Below are positions 24,256-37,497 of a DNA stretch of 64,000 nucleotides, in pieces. The DNA is from Bolinopsis microptera. Lineage: Eukaryota > Ctenophora > Tentaculata > Lobata > Bolinopsidae. The notes beneath the pieces were generated by a model that did not search any database, was not told where the DNA came from, and saw only the letters and a program-made list of their open reading frames with translations. Numbering within the stretch: position 1 is the first letter of the stretch; each line of letters starts with the position of its first letter. Made by a program: the position numbers and the translations under genes. The stretch is from positions 8,179,246 through 8,243,245 of the forward strand of contig NC_087081.1 of the NCBI RefSeq assembly GCF_026151205.1. Direction: 5' to 3'.

Positions 24256-24732
24256 CATGCAACATTCAGTGGGAGATGATAGAGCCGTAGTACGCTACAA
24301 ACGAAACAATGATCACACAGTGCAGCAGTGAATCAACGAATCAGTAACCCTAACAACGAAAATGACGACCTAGACTCGAAATATTTGGTGAATTGTGTGA
24401 CTTCAGGGAAGCACTACTACGACAGCAAATAAAAATACAGGACTATGAGAGAAAATTAGAGTCAAATCCTGCTGTATTATATATATAACAATATCTCAAA
24501 GTTTGGCGGTGGCTATGACTCCTTCCATGCTGGACACTATATAACCCAGCAACTAGTAACTATAGCAACTAGTAACCATGGCAACTAGTTCCTCTCATTG
24601 CTCCTTCACATAATGAGGTTCAGAGACGGTTTACAGGAGAGCGTCACATCTTTCAACAGCTCAGCCCAAACACGAAATAGTTGCACAGGGGAGTACAATG
24701 TGCCTAAAACAAGTGACACGTCCTTAAGTATC

Positions 24733-24743
24733 AGAGAGAGAGA

Positions 24744-24776
<33 letters not shown>

Positions 24777-24905
24777 CAGAGGGTATATAATAACTTTATA
24801 ATGTGAAAGATTGAAACATGTAGGATCCAACTCTCTCTCTCCCCCTCTCTATCTCTCTCTCTCTCTCTCTCCCCCTCTCTATCTCTCCCTCTCCCTTTCC
24901 CTCTC
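24733..24905. repeat. (AG)n and (CT)n microsatellites
   Basis: Two dinucleotide tracts of opposite sense, (AG)n at about 24733-24777 and (CT)n-rich at about 24830-24905, separated by 50 bp. They could pair as a hairpin in single-stranded DNA or RNA. Confidence 0.9.
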
Positions 24906-27900
24906 TCGACCGAACTCGAAGAGTGATGAATGTCACACTGCGTGATAGGCCCGACAATTACAGCGACTAAAAGCGAACTAATATGTCGTTGTTGTCATCA
25001 ACAGTGTATCTTGCTGTGCTGTCTTCCGAGGCGTTGCAAGTCAGACGTTCCCGGATATATCATGTTTATGAAGGAGCACATGTATCATATTTTCAATTGT
25101 CGCCAGTTCATTAGCTCAAAAGTGACAAAACATTTTGTTTGGATTCCAGCAGCGCGGCGGGGAAGAAAGATGCAACTTTTGGCTATGATGTGTTCGGAAT
25201 GAGGAGATGAAAGTGTTCTCGATACAGTAGGCACCAGGCAGCAAAAAGGAGATATGTCAAATACTAGCAGCCCTTTTGATTGACCAACGAAAAGCGTCAA
25301 GATCGACAGCATTGTTTGTCTGAGGGCCACGTTGCCATGGTTTCGCACGACATCAGGGAACTAGCCACGCCAGCCGTTCCATAAGACGTTAATTGCGGAG
25401 ACTTAGTCGAACGTACTGCTTGTAAAGTTGTAATAGCTGCAGCTGTGGAGGCGCAAGGTAAAGCCAAGTGGGATCCAGCTGTAACCAGTCCACATTTTAA
25501 CGTTACGATAGTACGATCGTTAAAACTATAACCCTCTTGATCTCCCACACGGTAACCATGGCGGCGACACACGGTAACAATGGCGACGACACTTGGGGAG
25601 TGTCTCCAAACGTGTCTCTAAACAGGACGTACCACTGGATGTTAGGGCTGGTGTCAGACTGTACGCCAGCCGTAATATCTCACAACATACTCAGCTCAAT
25701 TCAAACAACAACGCGTGTTAAATTAACAGGAATTTTGACGTTCGGAGATCTGGTTGCAATAGGGAGAAGCATATAATACTTAGCGTATAATATTTTCATG
25801 TTATGATAATATTTTCCTACTATGATATAACTATAAGGATATAATACAGACTATGCTGGGAAGGCAGTTTGCGTGAGGTACTGTTAGAGAACCTGTACGT
25901 GCAGAGTAAGCGAGCCGTGGGATATAGTGAGTTCTGCAATCTGCATTCTCTCACACTTTTACAGTTATTGTACGCGCTGTAGGTATATAATTCTCCTTTA
26001 TAATACGAGATATTATAGGAAAATGTCATATCCCAGGTGCCATGAAGACGAGAGAGATATCATCAAAAATCAGCTAATCAGGCTGTCTTGGTAACAATGA
26101 CTACCAAGAATGCAACCTACGTGTAGTAAAGCGGAGAGGCATGGGAGAATGTGTTTTCTCACACTGTTCTGTAAGAGATCTTTCAGATAGCAAAGTGGCA
26201 TAACACCAGGCAAATAATTTAGCAAAAAATGGTGCTACAATGAAGTAGCTACGAGTGTCAAACTGAGATTTGTGAAAATGTACCAGGTGAAAAGAAAAAA
26301 AAACTTATCCTGGAAGCCAAGCCGATAGATTCCGATGTCCTAAAAATAGTGGAAGTTCCGGTCACACCTTTTTCGGAACCTGTCACCACAACATCGGCTA
26401 GTAAAATTAGAGTTTTCTTCAAAGAGCTTCATACTGGTTGTAACAATTTAAACCTCAACACTACTGAGAATACGGGGAACTGGCAGTGAACTAAATCCAC
26501 GACCACCCAATTGTCACGTCGTGTCTGTCACCACGTTAGAGGGAAAGCCCTGAAGTTGACCCACATACCGGTTGGCACACATTTTTGAGCGATTCCACAG
26601 AAAATCGCCACATTTTTTCCAGCTTACGAGCTAGTAACTGACTTTGATTGGCACAACAAACGTTTGAAAATCAAAACTATCGAGGAAAACATAATCTCAC
26701 CAATTCCCACAAAACGAACTGCCCGCTGAATAATGACACCCTCGAAAGGTGATGGCCTATAAATATTTCTGCTGAGAATACCCATGTATAGTAATGGTAT
26801 TCATCATCCTGTGAAATACTTAGCATACATTACCCGACCTGCAGCCTCTTAATTCCATCATCTGGACTGAGCCGCGACCAAATCATGATAACCATGGTAC
26901 CATGGTAACCATGGTACCATGGTAACCTATGGTTACCATGCAGTTCTCATTATTCTAGTGCCTAGAATCTCAGTCTCCTGACTGATCCAGCCAAAATCTT
27001 ATTACCTCTGTAGCCAAACTGTGCTTTGGTTTTGAAATTGAACTACTACGGAAATGGTTGTTTCCATTATCAACATCAAAATTCTCAACATCAGAATAAT
27101 GGAGTCCGAATTTGAGATCTGATCCGAGTCGAATTAGAAATATGATATAAATTGTCACTTGCTAATTGCGACTTGGTATGGATGAAGTTAGTTGATAGTT
27201 CTGAATGAAAGAACACGCCTAAACTGCATGTCTATTTTCACGATCATTAGCATCTTATTAGACCGTTTGTGACATAACTACCTTAATCTTATGAGAATAT
27301 TATCTGGCAAACAATGGTAACCATGGTAATTGGAACATTGATAGCTAAGATGCTTCGGGTAATAACCAAATGTTTGGATTGCTCGAGATAATAAGAAGTT
27401 GAGCCCTAGGTGCGCAATCACTGAAGCCAATAGACTTCAAAGTACTCCAGAAGAATTAAACTAACTATAACCTCCAAACAATAAGATTCCGTCCCCCAGC
27501 AATGACGACAACAATGATGACAAATAATGACAATCCATGTTAAAATACAGCCTGTAAGTATGGATAATCCAGCCCATTTTGGCCACATATAGACGTTGTT
27601 GAAATAGGGTTCTCCTTTTTAAATAAGGTCTGTTGCACTCCGTACGTTCCAATGTTTGATTGGCCGCACAATTGTTCTAGTCGAATAAAAAAGTAACAGT
27701 TTGCAAGTGTACATCTATAAATACTGGAGCTATTTTAAACATACAACTGAGATATAACTTAATGAAGCATAAAACAATTTTCTCAAACTAACGTCAAAAT
27801 CGCAGACTCAAAAACGCTCAAATTCGAGCATTATCGGCTATTCTCGGCGTATCCACAGCTTCAAAGTTATTGACCATCCATATGCCCATATATATGTAAA

Positions 27901-28703
27901 TATATACTAGCAAGAAAACAAACTAATAGTTCGTAATTGCCTGGAAAATCTCCACTCATCCTTTACTAATTGTTATAAACTAATTGTCATGGAAACATGG
28001 CATTCGGAATCATTAACTATATTTTCCAAGTACGCAGAGAGAACACTTTGTTATTTAAATCTAGAATGCAATGTGCTGAATAGATTATAGAATACCTTGC
28101 AAAACTAACGAAGCAACACTCATAGATAATACTATAATATAATTCGGCAGCAACTGAAAGGGGTGTCAACTTTCATCTTCTTTGCAATTAATTATGCGGA
28201 TTCATTATACGGATTCATTATGCGGAGACATCAAATGTGGGAAGCCCAGACAGTCAGGTTATACCCTGGCTAAAATACGGATTACTTCTGCCTGAAAACA
28301 TCGTCACACTAGTCGTTTAGGCATATCTGCATAACTAAAAAGTCCGTAATGTGGAAAATAAATAACCTAATATGCAGTTACTTTAATCGATTTTCGATTA
28401 AACTCAACGTAGAGTTATAATAAGTCAACCAAAGAGTTGATTTCTCAACGTTTTGACTTTTACATTTTCTCTCACGGACGTAGCGTAAGAGAAAATGTAA
28501 AAATGAGCTAAAAAATCTAGCACTTCTAAAGTTCTAACTTTCTAACGAGCTGATAAAGTAATAAGTGGTCGGCCGTCTTCCCACATGTTGAACAGGTATC
28601 TCTAGTTTAACCTCTCTAATTACTCATACTAGATAGACTACTTAGTACTTACAAATATAGAAATATAACTGATCTCTCACCCAATAAAAGTTCCTATGGA
28701 TAA
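24906..28703. other. Gene-poor stretch
   Basis: No exon pair could be built. Several open frames at 24930-25776 overlap on both strands without splice support. A palindromic tract made of CCATGGTAACC and GGTACC words lies at about 26888-26940, and a 15-bp-arm hairpin (TTTTCTCTCACGG mirrored by CGTAAGAGAAAA) lies at about 28465-28500. Confidence 0.4.
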
Positions 28704-29024
28704 TCTTACTATATATAAAGCGAGACGATATATATATATATATTTATTTATCCGTGCCATTTTACTGACACCACGGCATCAACTTTAACGCGAATTTCTG
28801 CAAAAACCGTCAAAGATATACAACTGAAACTTTTTTGACTGGGTCAAATGCTTTAATGGCCTCCAAATCGGCATGAAAAAATAAAAAATAGGCCAAGAAA
28901 TAGGAGTTTTAGAGCCCAAAATTTGGTACCACAAGTGGTGTCAAAAACGCGAATTAAATAGGTAATAATTGTTTTAGTCTCTTGAGCCTTGACACCATTT
29001 TAGGGTCAGACGGGTTCCTGCTAG
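28704..29024. mobile_element. Short non-autonomous Helitron-like element (candidate)
   Basis: Begins TCTTACTATATATAAAGCGA after an A and ends GGGTTCCTGCTAG before a T, the A|TC...CTAG|T arrangement of Helitrons. It is 321 bp, non-coding, with no terminal inverted repeats. The subterminal hairpin is weak, so confidence is moderate. Confidence 0.45.
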
Positions 29025-29408
29025 TAAAGGTAAACTGTGCCTTTGAGATTAGAATAACAAATTAATGATTAAAATTCGCTAATTCGCGCAATCAAACTAG
29101 TATGAAAACACTGAATGATAGCCTAGTTCACCACATACTGACATACTGACTACACAGAAGGTCTCTTTCCACAGTCTATCTCTACACCCACTAATTCAAG
29201 ACCAGAGGAACATACTTGTGCCAGGTGTAACCTACCCGTAAATTATTGGTTGCTAGGTTACTAGGGTGGACTGTTTCTAGGTTACCTAGTACACGATGAT
29301 ATCCTGAACCCTGAAGCGATCTGATCTTTAGAACTTAAGAATTTCTTGGATACAAGTACCGTTATTGGTAACTAGTACCGATAGCGGTAAACTCAAAGTC
29401 AGGTTGCC

Positions 29409-29994
29409 ATGGCATCTCACAAAGGTGCTATTCGGCTGAGTAGACTGGGAGTGGACCGTGATCAGCTGAGAGTTTCACCGGTTTTTACAATATATAGTCT
29501 AGGAGGTGATGATATTGTTGTAGCGCAGTTTTAAGGGTGGAGTCTTTTCGATGTTTTTAGTCAAGCCCTTTTCGGTGATGAGATGGTAGAACTTTAAATT
29601 GATTTGTTGTGATTCCTTAGCAATTAGGAACCAGTCAAATTGTTTTTTTTCAATGCAATCGAAATGTGTTATTGAATTAAAATTCCGATTTGAAGCTTCA
29701 GTAAATGATAAAAAGTCGGACTAAAAGTGAACTATTGTCGCTTCAATGTAACACCTCCAGTCTCCACATCATCTCCTGCATCTTTACAGCATCCAGCATA
29801 CTGGTAAAAGTAGAGGTACAAGTGTTTTGTAGCTGTGAACAAGTAACTGTGAAGATAGTCGAGCTTCACCCTGAACAGTCCGGAGTGGCCGGGGTCAGCA
29901 GGACGTTAGCATTTTGTGCCTGTACCCAACAGAGTCAAGATCGAGTGGAATTTTGCTATTTGGCTTTCTACCCTGCCTATGCTGGGAATTTTAT
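29409..29994 (+). CDS. PTB-like domain protein, first two exons
   Basis: Exon 1 (29409-29505) begins GCCATGG, a strong Kozak context, and encodes MASHKGAIRLSRLGVDRDQ followed by VSPVFTIYSLG. Exon 2 (29790-29994, acceptor CTTTACAG) joins in phase 1 and reads SSILVKVEVQVF, EQVTVKIVELHPEQ, SRTLAFCACTQQSQDR and VEFCYLAFYPAYAGNF. The order YxLG, paired strands, S-R-x-x-x-F-C-A and a final F-x-Y-L-A-F strand resembles phosphotyrosine-binding (PTB/PID) domains of adaptor proteins. The next residues should be the Cys-His strand and C-terminal helix, which I could not place. Exon 2 either splices at GTAGAT (phase 2) or ends at the TAG there. An X-box-like word overlaps the start codon. Confidence 0.5.
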
Positions 29995-31693
29995 GTAGAT
30001 TATGTTTTCTCGTCAGGATCTGGGTAGGACAAGGTAACTTAAGTACTGAATTCAATTAAAATATGTTATTTGGAAGCTTCTGAAACAACGACCTGTCGTA
30101 CCAATTATATGTTCCCAGAGCCTCATCCAAATATATAATATCCCCAAAGATTACTTAATTCATGATGTATATATAAGTTGCCTGATATGTGCTCCTGGAA
30201 GCCTTGTTTTGCTCAAGTTATTGTATGGACTGTGCGGAAAAAGAAAGTGCGGAGTTGAAACGAGAAACAATTATCAAAAGCTGTAGTAAGCACTGGCATC
30301 ACTCAATAATTGCTTTATAAAGCATGGGGGCCACAACTATCCACGTGAACATATTGATGTAACAAATAGGCCTTCCCCGCCTTCCCTCAACACCTGGATT
30401 TAGCCAGAACGGCAGTATAGCTGGCACTTGTAGTAGTAGTGCCAGTTATAGCGACCTTACTTCATCTGTGAAGTATAAGTAAACCTGTAAGTTTGGTACT
30501 GTGAAGTATAAGTATGTGTTCCTGGAAGACTATGCTAATGCTCATATTCGTCCATTCAGGCCCTTGTTTGCCGACTTATCCCTAACACCTTTGGTGTGAT
30601 TCAAAGTTATTGTAAGGAAGTAAGGAATATCCAAAAACGTGCAGATAGTCTAAAACGTGAAACAGTTGTTTTCTTTCTTTTTTGAGGAGCACTACCCGGA
30701 AGCATTACTTGGCACTAACGCATTAAAATCTTCAATTACAATAAATCTTTAATTAAAATATCAAAAGAGTGATGCACTGGCATCACTCAAAAATTCATCC
30801 ACTATCCATCAACTATCCACTTGAACAGAAACTCAAATCTCAAAAGTGAACGTATTGATATCACAAATAGGCCTTCGTTCAACACCTGAATATAGTCAGA
30901 ACGACAGTAGAACTGGCACTTGTACTACAGGTGAACTATGAAGTGTCAGTACCTGTGAGGTTGGTACTGCTTCTTAACAAGTTTACAAGTCAACACTGTT
31001 CCACATTCCGAACTTAGCCACAACTAATACTATATAGAAGCACTGTCGTCTGTCCACTTAGAAGCCCTTCCCACACAGTGTAGACTGTAACTACTGCTAC
31101 TACCATTCAGTGCTCTATTTGACACACCTTAATAATCATTATCAACTTTGTTTAGACTGACCAAACTGTGGAGGATAATTATGACCTGAGAAGGGCAAAG
31201 TTATCTAATCCAAGAAATTTATTTAGTCATTTTTTAAAGGAATCATCAGGAAATGTACATATTATAACACATCACCTGTGCCACTAGTATAAATGGCAAA
31301 TATCTAACAAAAACCACTGTATGTGATCATTTTGCTCATTAGTCGCCAGTAAAAGAATGCAATAAAATCGTATCGTAAAGAGACTTATTACTAATTGCTA
31401 ATAATTATGTTTATTATGTTTTTACTACTGAAACTATTTCTATTTATAAGTTTTACTTCGTGGCTACGTAAATAACAAATAATTTACTAATTTATAAGAC
31501 CAAAACTGAGAATAGGTTTATGACTGGAATAGATAATGATGAAATGAGGATGTTCTTAAATAGAGGCTCTAAAAGATAAAGATTAAAATCGCAAGGCAGC
31601 AAATCACTCGCTGCTTGAAAGGTACCTGGTATGATAGAGTTAAGACAGAATGCTCTAAAATATCAACCCAGATGGGGACTATTAACTTAATAC
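29995..31693. other. Stretch between two gene starts, with a diverged direct repeat
   Basis: Holds the duplicated segment described separately. A plus-strand frame after CAG at about 30560 (LVCRLIPNTFGVIQSYCKEV) looks coding and would suit a PTB C-terminal helix, but its phase does not match the exon ending at 29994 and it lies inside the repeat, so it is not called. Confidence 0.35.
30180..30925. repeat. Diverged direct duplication
   Basis: 30180-30440 and about 30510-30925 share ordered blocks, for example TGCTCCTGGAAG/TGTTCCTGGAAG, ACTGGCATCACTCAA (twice), AACAAATAGGCCTTC/ATCACAAATAGGCCTTC and GGCACTTGTA (twice). The second copy carries extra sequence between blocks. This is an old tandem duplication. 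Confidence 0.6.
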
Positions 31694-32216
31694 CTGCGAC
31701 TTTGAGGTTCCCAACCGTGAACTAAGCATGCTGGCCCATGCTGACCTATTCGGTCTCAGAGGAGCTCTTTCAATTGGCATGTACACAGGGAACGGGATGA
31801 TCTTGAAGATAGTGTCCGTTTGGGAGATTTTGTTTTGGTATACTGATTATAACCCAATTTATACCATAGACTTATATTTCTGCAGTGAAAGGAATCTTTA
31901 AATGTTTCTCAATCCTTAATGAGTATAACTTTCTAAAGTATAGCACTATTTAAAGATTTAACATTTGGGACATTGCCTTTCAAATATTATTTTCACGTCC
32001 AACAACAGTATTCATGCACCAGTGCCTATACTTAATTCATTTTGTTCTTACCACTATAATTAAAATGTATCTTTATCAAATTTAAACAACTTTATAAACG
32101 GTACTTACGGTGCATACATCTGCTTTGTGGTCATCAACGTTCTGTGGTCCAGAAGGGTAGGGTGACAACTGATAACACGGAATCAAGAGCAAACCTTCCT
32201 CTTCCTTTCCCGCCAT
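31694..32216 (-). CDS. Two-exon 5' part of an unidentified gene
   Basis: Exon 1 (32216-32109) runs from ATG for exactly 36 codons (MAGKEEEGLLLIPCYQLSPY, then NVDDHKADVCT) to a GTAAGT donor. Exon 2 (31801-31694), 36 codons, phase 0 on both sides, acceptor TTCAAG, reads IIPFPVYMPIERAPLRPNRS and AWASMLSSRLGTSKSQ before donor GTATTAAG. The reading frame of exon 2 is also open upstream to a CAG at 31843, but that junction is in the wrong phase. The C-terminal exon was not found. Pro/Ser-rich character suggests an adaptor or cytoskeletal linker; no domain recognised. Confidence 0.5.
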
Positions 32217-35200
32217 CTGCCTCATTAACTTGCCTGATCTTGCCTGATCTGGTCTGTGTTACCTCTTCTCTACTGCTTGCGGAGGACGGAGCAGCTCTGC
32301 ACTTAGCTAGTATAACAGCCTGCTGATTTGTTGGATTCTTCTTTTTTTTTCCAACTTTCTCAACTCGGAAACTGTTTTTTTAATCAACCAGGGTTTTTGA
32401 TTTCCAGACTAACTGTCTTGTGTGAATAATATTTGCTCGTAGGATTTTCTTAATCACTGGTTTTAAAATAATTCCATGCGATAGTCTACGTCGTTGGGTC
32501 TTTCTTCCATTTGATGAGATGGCTTCTCTTTATCTTACTTTGGGAAATTACCAGTCATATGAACAGTTCAAAATTGTTTGAATAACTTGGCATAAATGTA
32601 AATTAAATGTCGATAAAACTTTCATTTAAAAAGAGTCGTCATCAATCTTCGGCCTACTCAAAAATGTAAAATATGTTTAAACAGGAAACCTAATAAAAGC
32701 AATACCGGCTACTTGTACGATGTAGCTCCGAGGTATTTAATTGTTGATAAAATTTCTGTCTTTTTATGATTTATAGAAAAATGCTTCGTCGATCAAAACG
32801 CTTCACTACTAAGTACCATAAAATATCTATCAGATAATATTACTCGGCTTCGTAGTAAGGGCGACCAGCGATATGTTGAAATTATTACAAAATCAAATGA
32901 CAAAATCGAAGATTAGCAGTTAATTATTGGAATGGGGTTATTTAAGCTCATGCTTGAATTATCAATTATTTTCATGTAGAAATGTTTTGATACCTACTCA
33001 TCAATGAACGATAACATATCAAAATTTTGACTACCGACACTGTTCATACTATTGTACTAACAATGTTCATAGGGTTAATGGTAATTAGGGCGTGGTATTA
33101 TACTCAAATACCAATAACCAAACGGAAATTGCGTAACTTAATGTCGTAACTAATTGTAAATTTCTTGAGCATAACAATAGAAGTTGTTAGGTAAACGGAT
33201 CAACGTTTATTTTTTGTCCATCAGAAGCCTAGTGCGAGTATTTTTAAAACCATCAGTATCTAAACGAAAAGCGCCCATTATAGAAACATTACGGTATAGA
33301 TAGTTTTAACTGTGCCGGGTGCACATCCCTGGAAAGGGATAGTCACGGTAAAAGGGTTTAGCTGTATAGGAAGGCACGGTATAAACTATAAAACTATAAA
33401 GAGTTTTTACAGTAGTCGATGACAGCTCCTCCTTCCGGTAATCATAGTATATTTCTCAGGAGATCAATCTCCAGCAAGTTATTTTGTCCTGCTAATCTTT
33501 TCTGTAATGACTGTTAATTCTTGGAGAGCTTATTAAGTGATCAAGATCCTGGTAGAAGCTGTACTATGCCATGATATGAAGTGAGGACAGTTACATCTCA
33601 GCGAATAGATTCAAAACTAATGATAAGTACTTAAGCTCCAATTAAAAAGTCTTGAAAGTGTTTATAATTTAATAAACGAGACTAGTGCAGGTGTTCGTGA
33701 GAAAAGTAACAATGGCACATCTAACCTAAACTATGACATTATACATATTATGTCATATGCTTAGATGTTACAGAAAAGAGTGGTCATATTTTTGTGAAAA
33801 AGTAAAGAATGGTCAGATAATAAGTGATATAATCGCATTCAGCTGCTTCACATGTATATGTGACGGAGGTATGAGAGCATGGAAGTAACAAGAGATACAA
33901 AAGAAGGTCTGTAAAAGATAACAAAAGGGAGATTATACCCAGCATGGATGATCAGGACACTGATATAAATCAAAACCTGAATGTTGTGAATATTATAAGT
34001 GGCAGATATGTAGTAAATATAAAGGTTTAGAGTAATGGCTAAGTTCATTGAGTAGATAATGAGTGATCAATGAACCACCATGCCTAACGTAATGAAAAGC
34101 AATCAATGATGGCGGCGAGCAGCTCATTTGGACTCATGACTAACATGACTTTGGTATTTGGTTCATTTGTGCTCTCTGAACAAGCATAACGTGGTAAATG
34201 AGAATATAATGATCATAATATAGACAATGTCATTATACCATTGTATGCACATTTATCAATGTAATGGGTCATCAAAAACAGACCACCTACAAATTCTTAT
34301 CAATTATGATAAGTCTAGGTCCTGATCTCTCTCATGAGCATTAGTCTGGTTCACAAAATATTTTTGCCAAAAACGTCGTGTTTTTGGCAATTGACACACC
34401 AATTAACAAAACAATCGTTTGGACTAAATACTCGTATTATAGACTTCAGCAAGCTTTTCTGCAGAAACCATTAAAATGTGAAGTCTTGATTAACTGTTGC
34501 AAGCCAATAAAGCATCTTTAAACCGTAGGGCTATGTACATTGCTACAATCCTGTTGAAGAAGGACAATAGGCAGTAGGCACCTTACGTAATGGTATATAC
34601 TATATAATACCGTGTATTGTGATTACTGGTAACGAGCACATCCTTGTTGCACCACTGGTTTTAGTATGAACTATGAACTCTACAATTTCCTACAATATCC
34701 ATGATCAGGGGCATCCGAGCATAAGCAGTTATAGTATTTGATAGTTTAATGGTAACCTCATCTTCCCAAAGTCTGAGTTATGCATTTTTCTATTTTACAA
34801 TGAAGTTTAGCACCTAGACTACATACCTTGTGTTTCCTACTACAGAAAAGAATGGATAATTTGAGGTACATAGCTTGTATGGGGAGATTATCTATAATGA
34901 GTGAATCATACAGTTGCACTATTGTTACACGAACCTTAGCTACAATGTCCTGCTACTTTTCTGCAGAAACCATTAAAAATGTCTCGATTAATTGTTGGCA
35001 AGAGAATATTCGATTTCTTTTAACCAAAGAAATTGTTGTGAAGCTGACGATCAAGGTTATTTTATTTCGATCAAGTCATGTAAGGCATCTAGTATAGTTT
35101 ATGTAGACTATAGCACAGTGTAACAGACTGCTACTAGCATTTTCTGCACTTCTCAAACCACAGCTGAATACCCATGTTATCAAGTACACTACTCCTTATT

Positions 35201-37497
35201 CACGTAATATTCACGTAATATTCACATAATATTCACATAATATTCATGTAGTTCTCAGGTACTATTCATGCATAACATTTTGTAACATTTTGTAACATCC
35301 GCCAGCCAGACGGCTGCCACAAAGTCAGTCGACTAGCTGAGATCCACAGTAGTAAGGTTTCAACAGACTGCACAGTGCACTGTTGCACGTTTGAGTTATC
35401 TGAACTCATGTAAAACTTACTGGTGCAAATCTAGTGCATAATCCTTGTCAAGTCTGGTGCAAATCTAGTGCATGATCCTTGTGAAGTCTGGTGAAAACCA
35501 GCACAAAGAATGGACGGTTAGCTACAAAGTGCCGCGGTTTATGCGTAACGGCTGTTGGGATCGTGTGCTCTGTCTACTGTCGTGTTCGTTACGTCTGGTT
35601 ACTATAGGTTACCAGTTGGTTACTAGGTTACCAGTTGGTAACTAACTTACTAAGGTAATAAAGAAGATGCCGCCTATGTTTAGTCTCGGTTTAAGCTTAA
35701 TATTTACCGGTGAATTAGAATAGACTATCCCAAGGTCGGCTCTAGCAATAAGAGAATAGGATATGTTGCAATAATTCACCAATGATCCTGTTTTATGGCT
35801 TCCCGCGTAGACATAAACGCTGCTTATTTGCTTTTTCTCCCCTCTAAATTCAGTAAAAATTATAACCTGCATTAAGCTCTCAGAGTCTATGGAATTTAGA
35901 GTGCTCTGCCATTACGAAGAGTGTGTAATTGTAAATATATTTTGCTTACAAGGGTCAAATAAAATAGGCTCCGTCAAAGTTAGATTAGCTAGACAGTTAT
36001 ATTAGCTAGACACTAAACGGGCTGCATGGCTAGACGGGGAAACCAACAATAGATAATACTGAAATATAGAGCAGGCGACAAGTGGGCCTTCAGCAAATAA
36101 AACTGTTAAGTGTGGCAGAAAACCAATAGCCTTTCAAGTTCAACATTTTACACAGTTAAAGTTAATGAAAGACTCCTGTTAATGGGTTAAAAAGCTTATA
36201 GGTTATAAAAAGCTTATATAAAATATACCTCTATTTTTAACAAATCCTGCACACTTTCTCAAAGGTATAGGATGTAATCTTTGGAACTTCTACAAGCCTT
36301 GTAGCTGTCAGTCGTGGTAGGGTGTGAAGAATGGGAGTACAGAATACTGAATACTAGTAGAATACTAGTAGTGAATATATAACTAGTCCCTGCATACAAT
36401 ATGGAATAATTTAAGGACCATCATTAAAGGATTTGCTGTCAAATAAAAGAGAGAAAGAGGCATACCAGATGGATCACATACGGTTTTGGATAAAAAGGTG
36501 ATCGTTAAAAAGGGTATTTGAGTGAGAATAGCCAGGAAGGTAGGGTGTGAAGAGTAAAAGTAGCGATGTGTCTCTTGTCACACCTTTGATGTAAATAACA
36601 CAGTTTGGAGGCATGGGCCCCGTTCTGTCTTTGGTAGTATGGGATTTGGTGAAAGTGAAAGTACCGTCACAAAATAAAGAAAATCGGTACCTCGACTACA
36701 AACTAAATAGTACTATTATAGTATATATATCTGGGTCTAACCTACTAAAAACAAGTACCTTATACTGAATAAAGCTATTCTAGATTTGTAAACGTTACTG
36801 TTCCTAAGTTGGACAAGTAACTAGTAACATCGTATAACAATTAAGATGTCTGAAGTAATGTGACAAAACGTTCAGCTTAATTTTCCGCAAATTGGTTATC
36901 GATGCGCTTTGTCCATTATGTGAGGTGAAAATTGTCATGAAATTTCAGAAAATTCCAGCCATGTTATATTTCCAAATTATATTTTCGTGCCTTATTTCAA
37001 ATGATTTGAGCGTATTATAAGATGTGAAGATTAAGTTAAACAATTTGCGTGCCAATGATTAACTGATTTATTTCACAATAAGTCCGAACCATCTTCACAT
37101 AGACTTTTGATTGGGGACTAGTGTTAGTAACGTGTCGTGCAAAAATGCGACTGCAATTAAACTTAGTGTATGTGATATAATTATCAGTAATATGCAACAT
37201 TCTGCAAAACGAGAATAAGACAATGAAACAAAATACGTTTTGTAATTATGCTATACTGTTGTAACGTTTATTTGTGAAAATAGTAATTAATCAAGAACTC
37301 TTGGAATTTTTTAAACCAGCTACAGTCTTTAAATTTCTGAAGAATTCATTCTCGTAAGCTTAGTAAATCTTCAGTTATTAATAATAAATGGCATGTGAGA
37401 ATTAAATGTAGATTTAGATGATAGTCTTAATAATAATATTAGCCAAATTTCTGAAGGATTCATTTTCATAAGAATTGGCGTAGATATTATTTTTAGG
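32217..37497. other. Gene-poor stretch of 5.3 kb
   Basis: No exon with splice support. Small isolated frames exist: an ATG at about 34110 opening AASSSFGLMTNMTLVFGSF, and a minus-strand frame from ATG 35872 of 76 codons. Neither has enough context to call. Repeats are minor (TTCACATAATA units near 35205-35245; GGTTACCAGTTGG words near 35600-35640). Confidence 0.4.

Noticed and set aside
24930-25776. Several 70-90-codon frames on both strands
   Set aside because: They overlap one another, have no consistent splice sites and no recognisable domain.
33848-34048. 66-codon hydrophobic minus-strand frame
   Set aside because: AT-rich sequence naturally yields Ile/Tyr/Leu-rich frames; no start context or neighbours support it.
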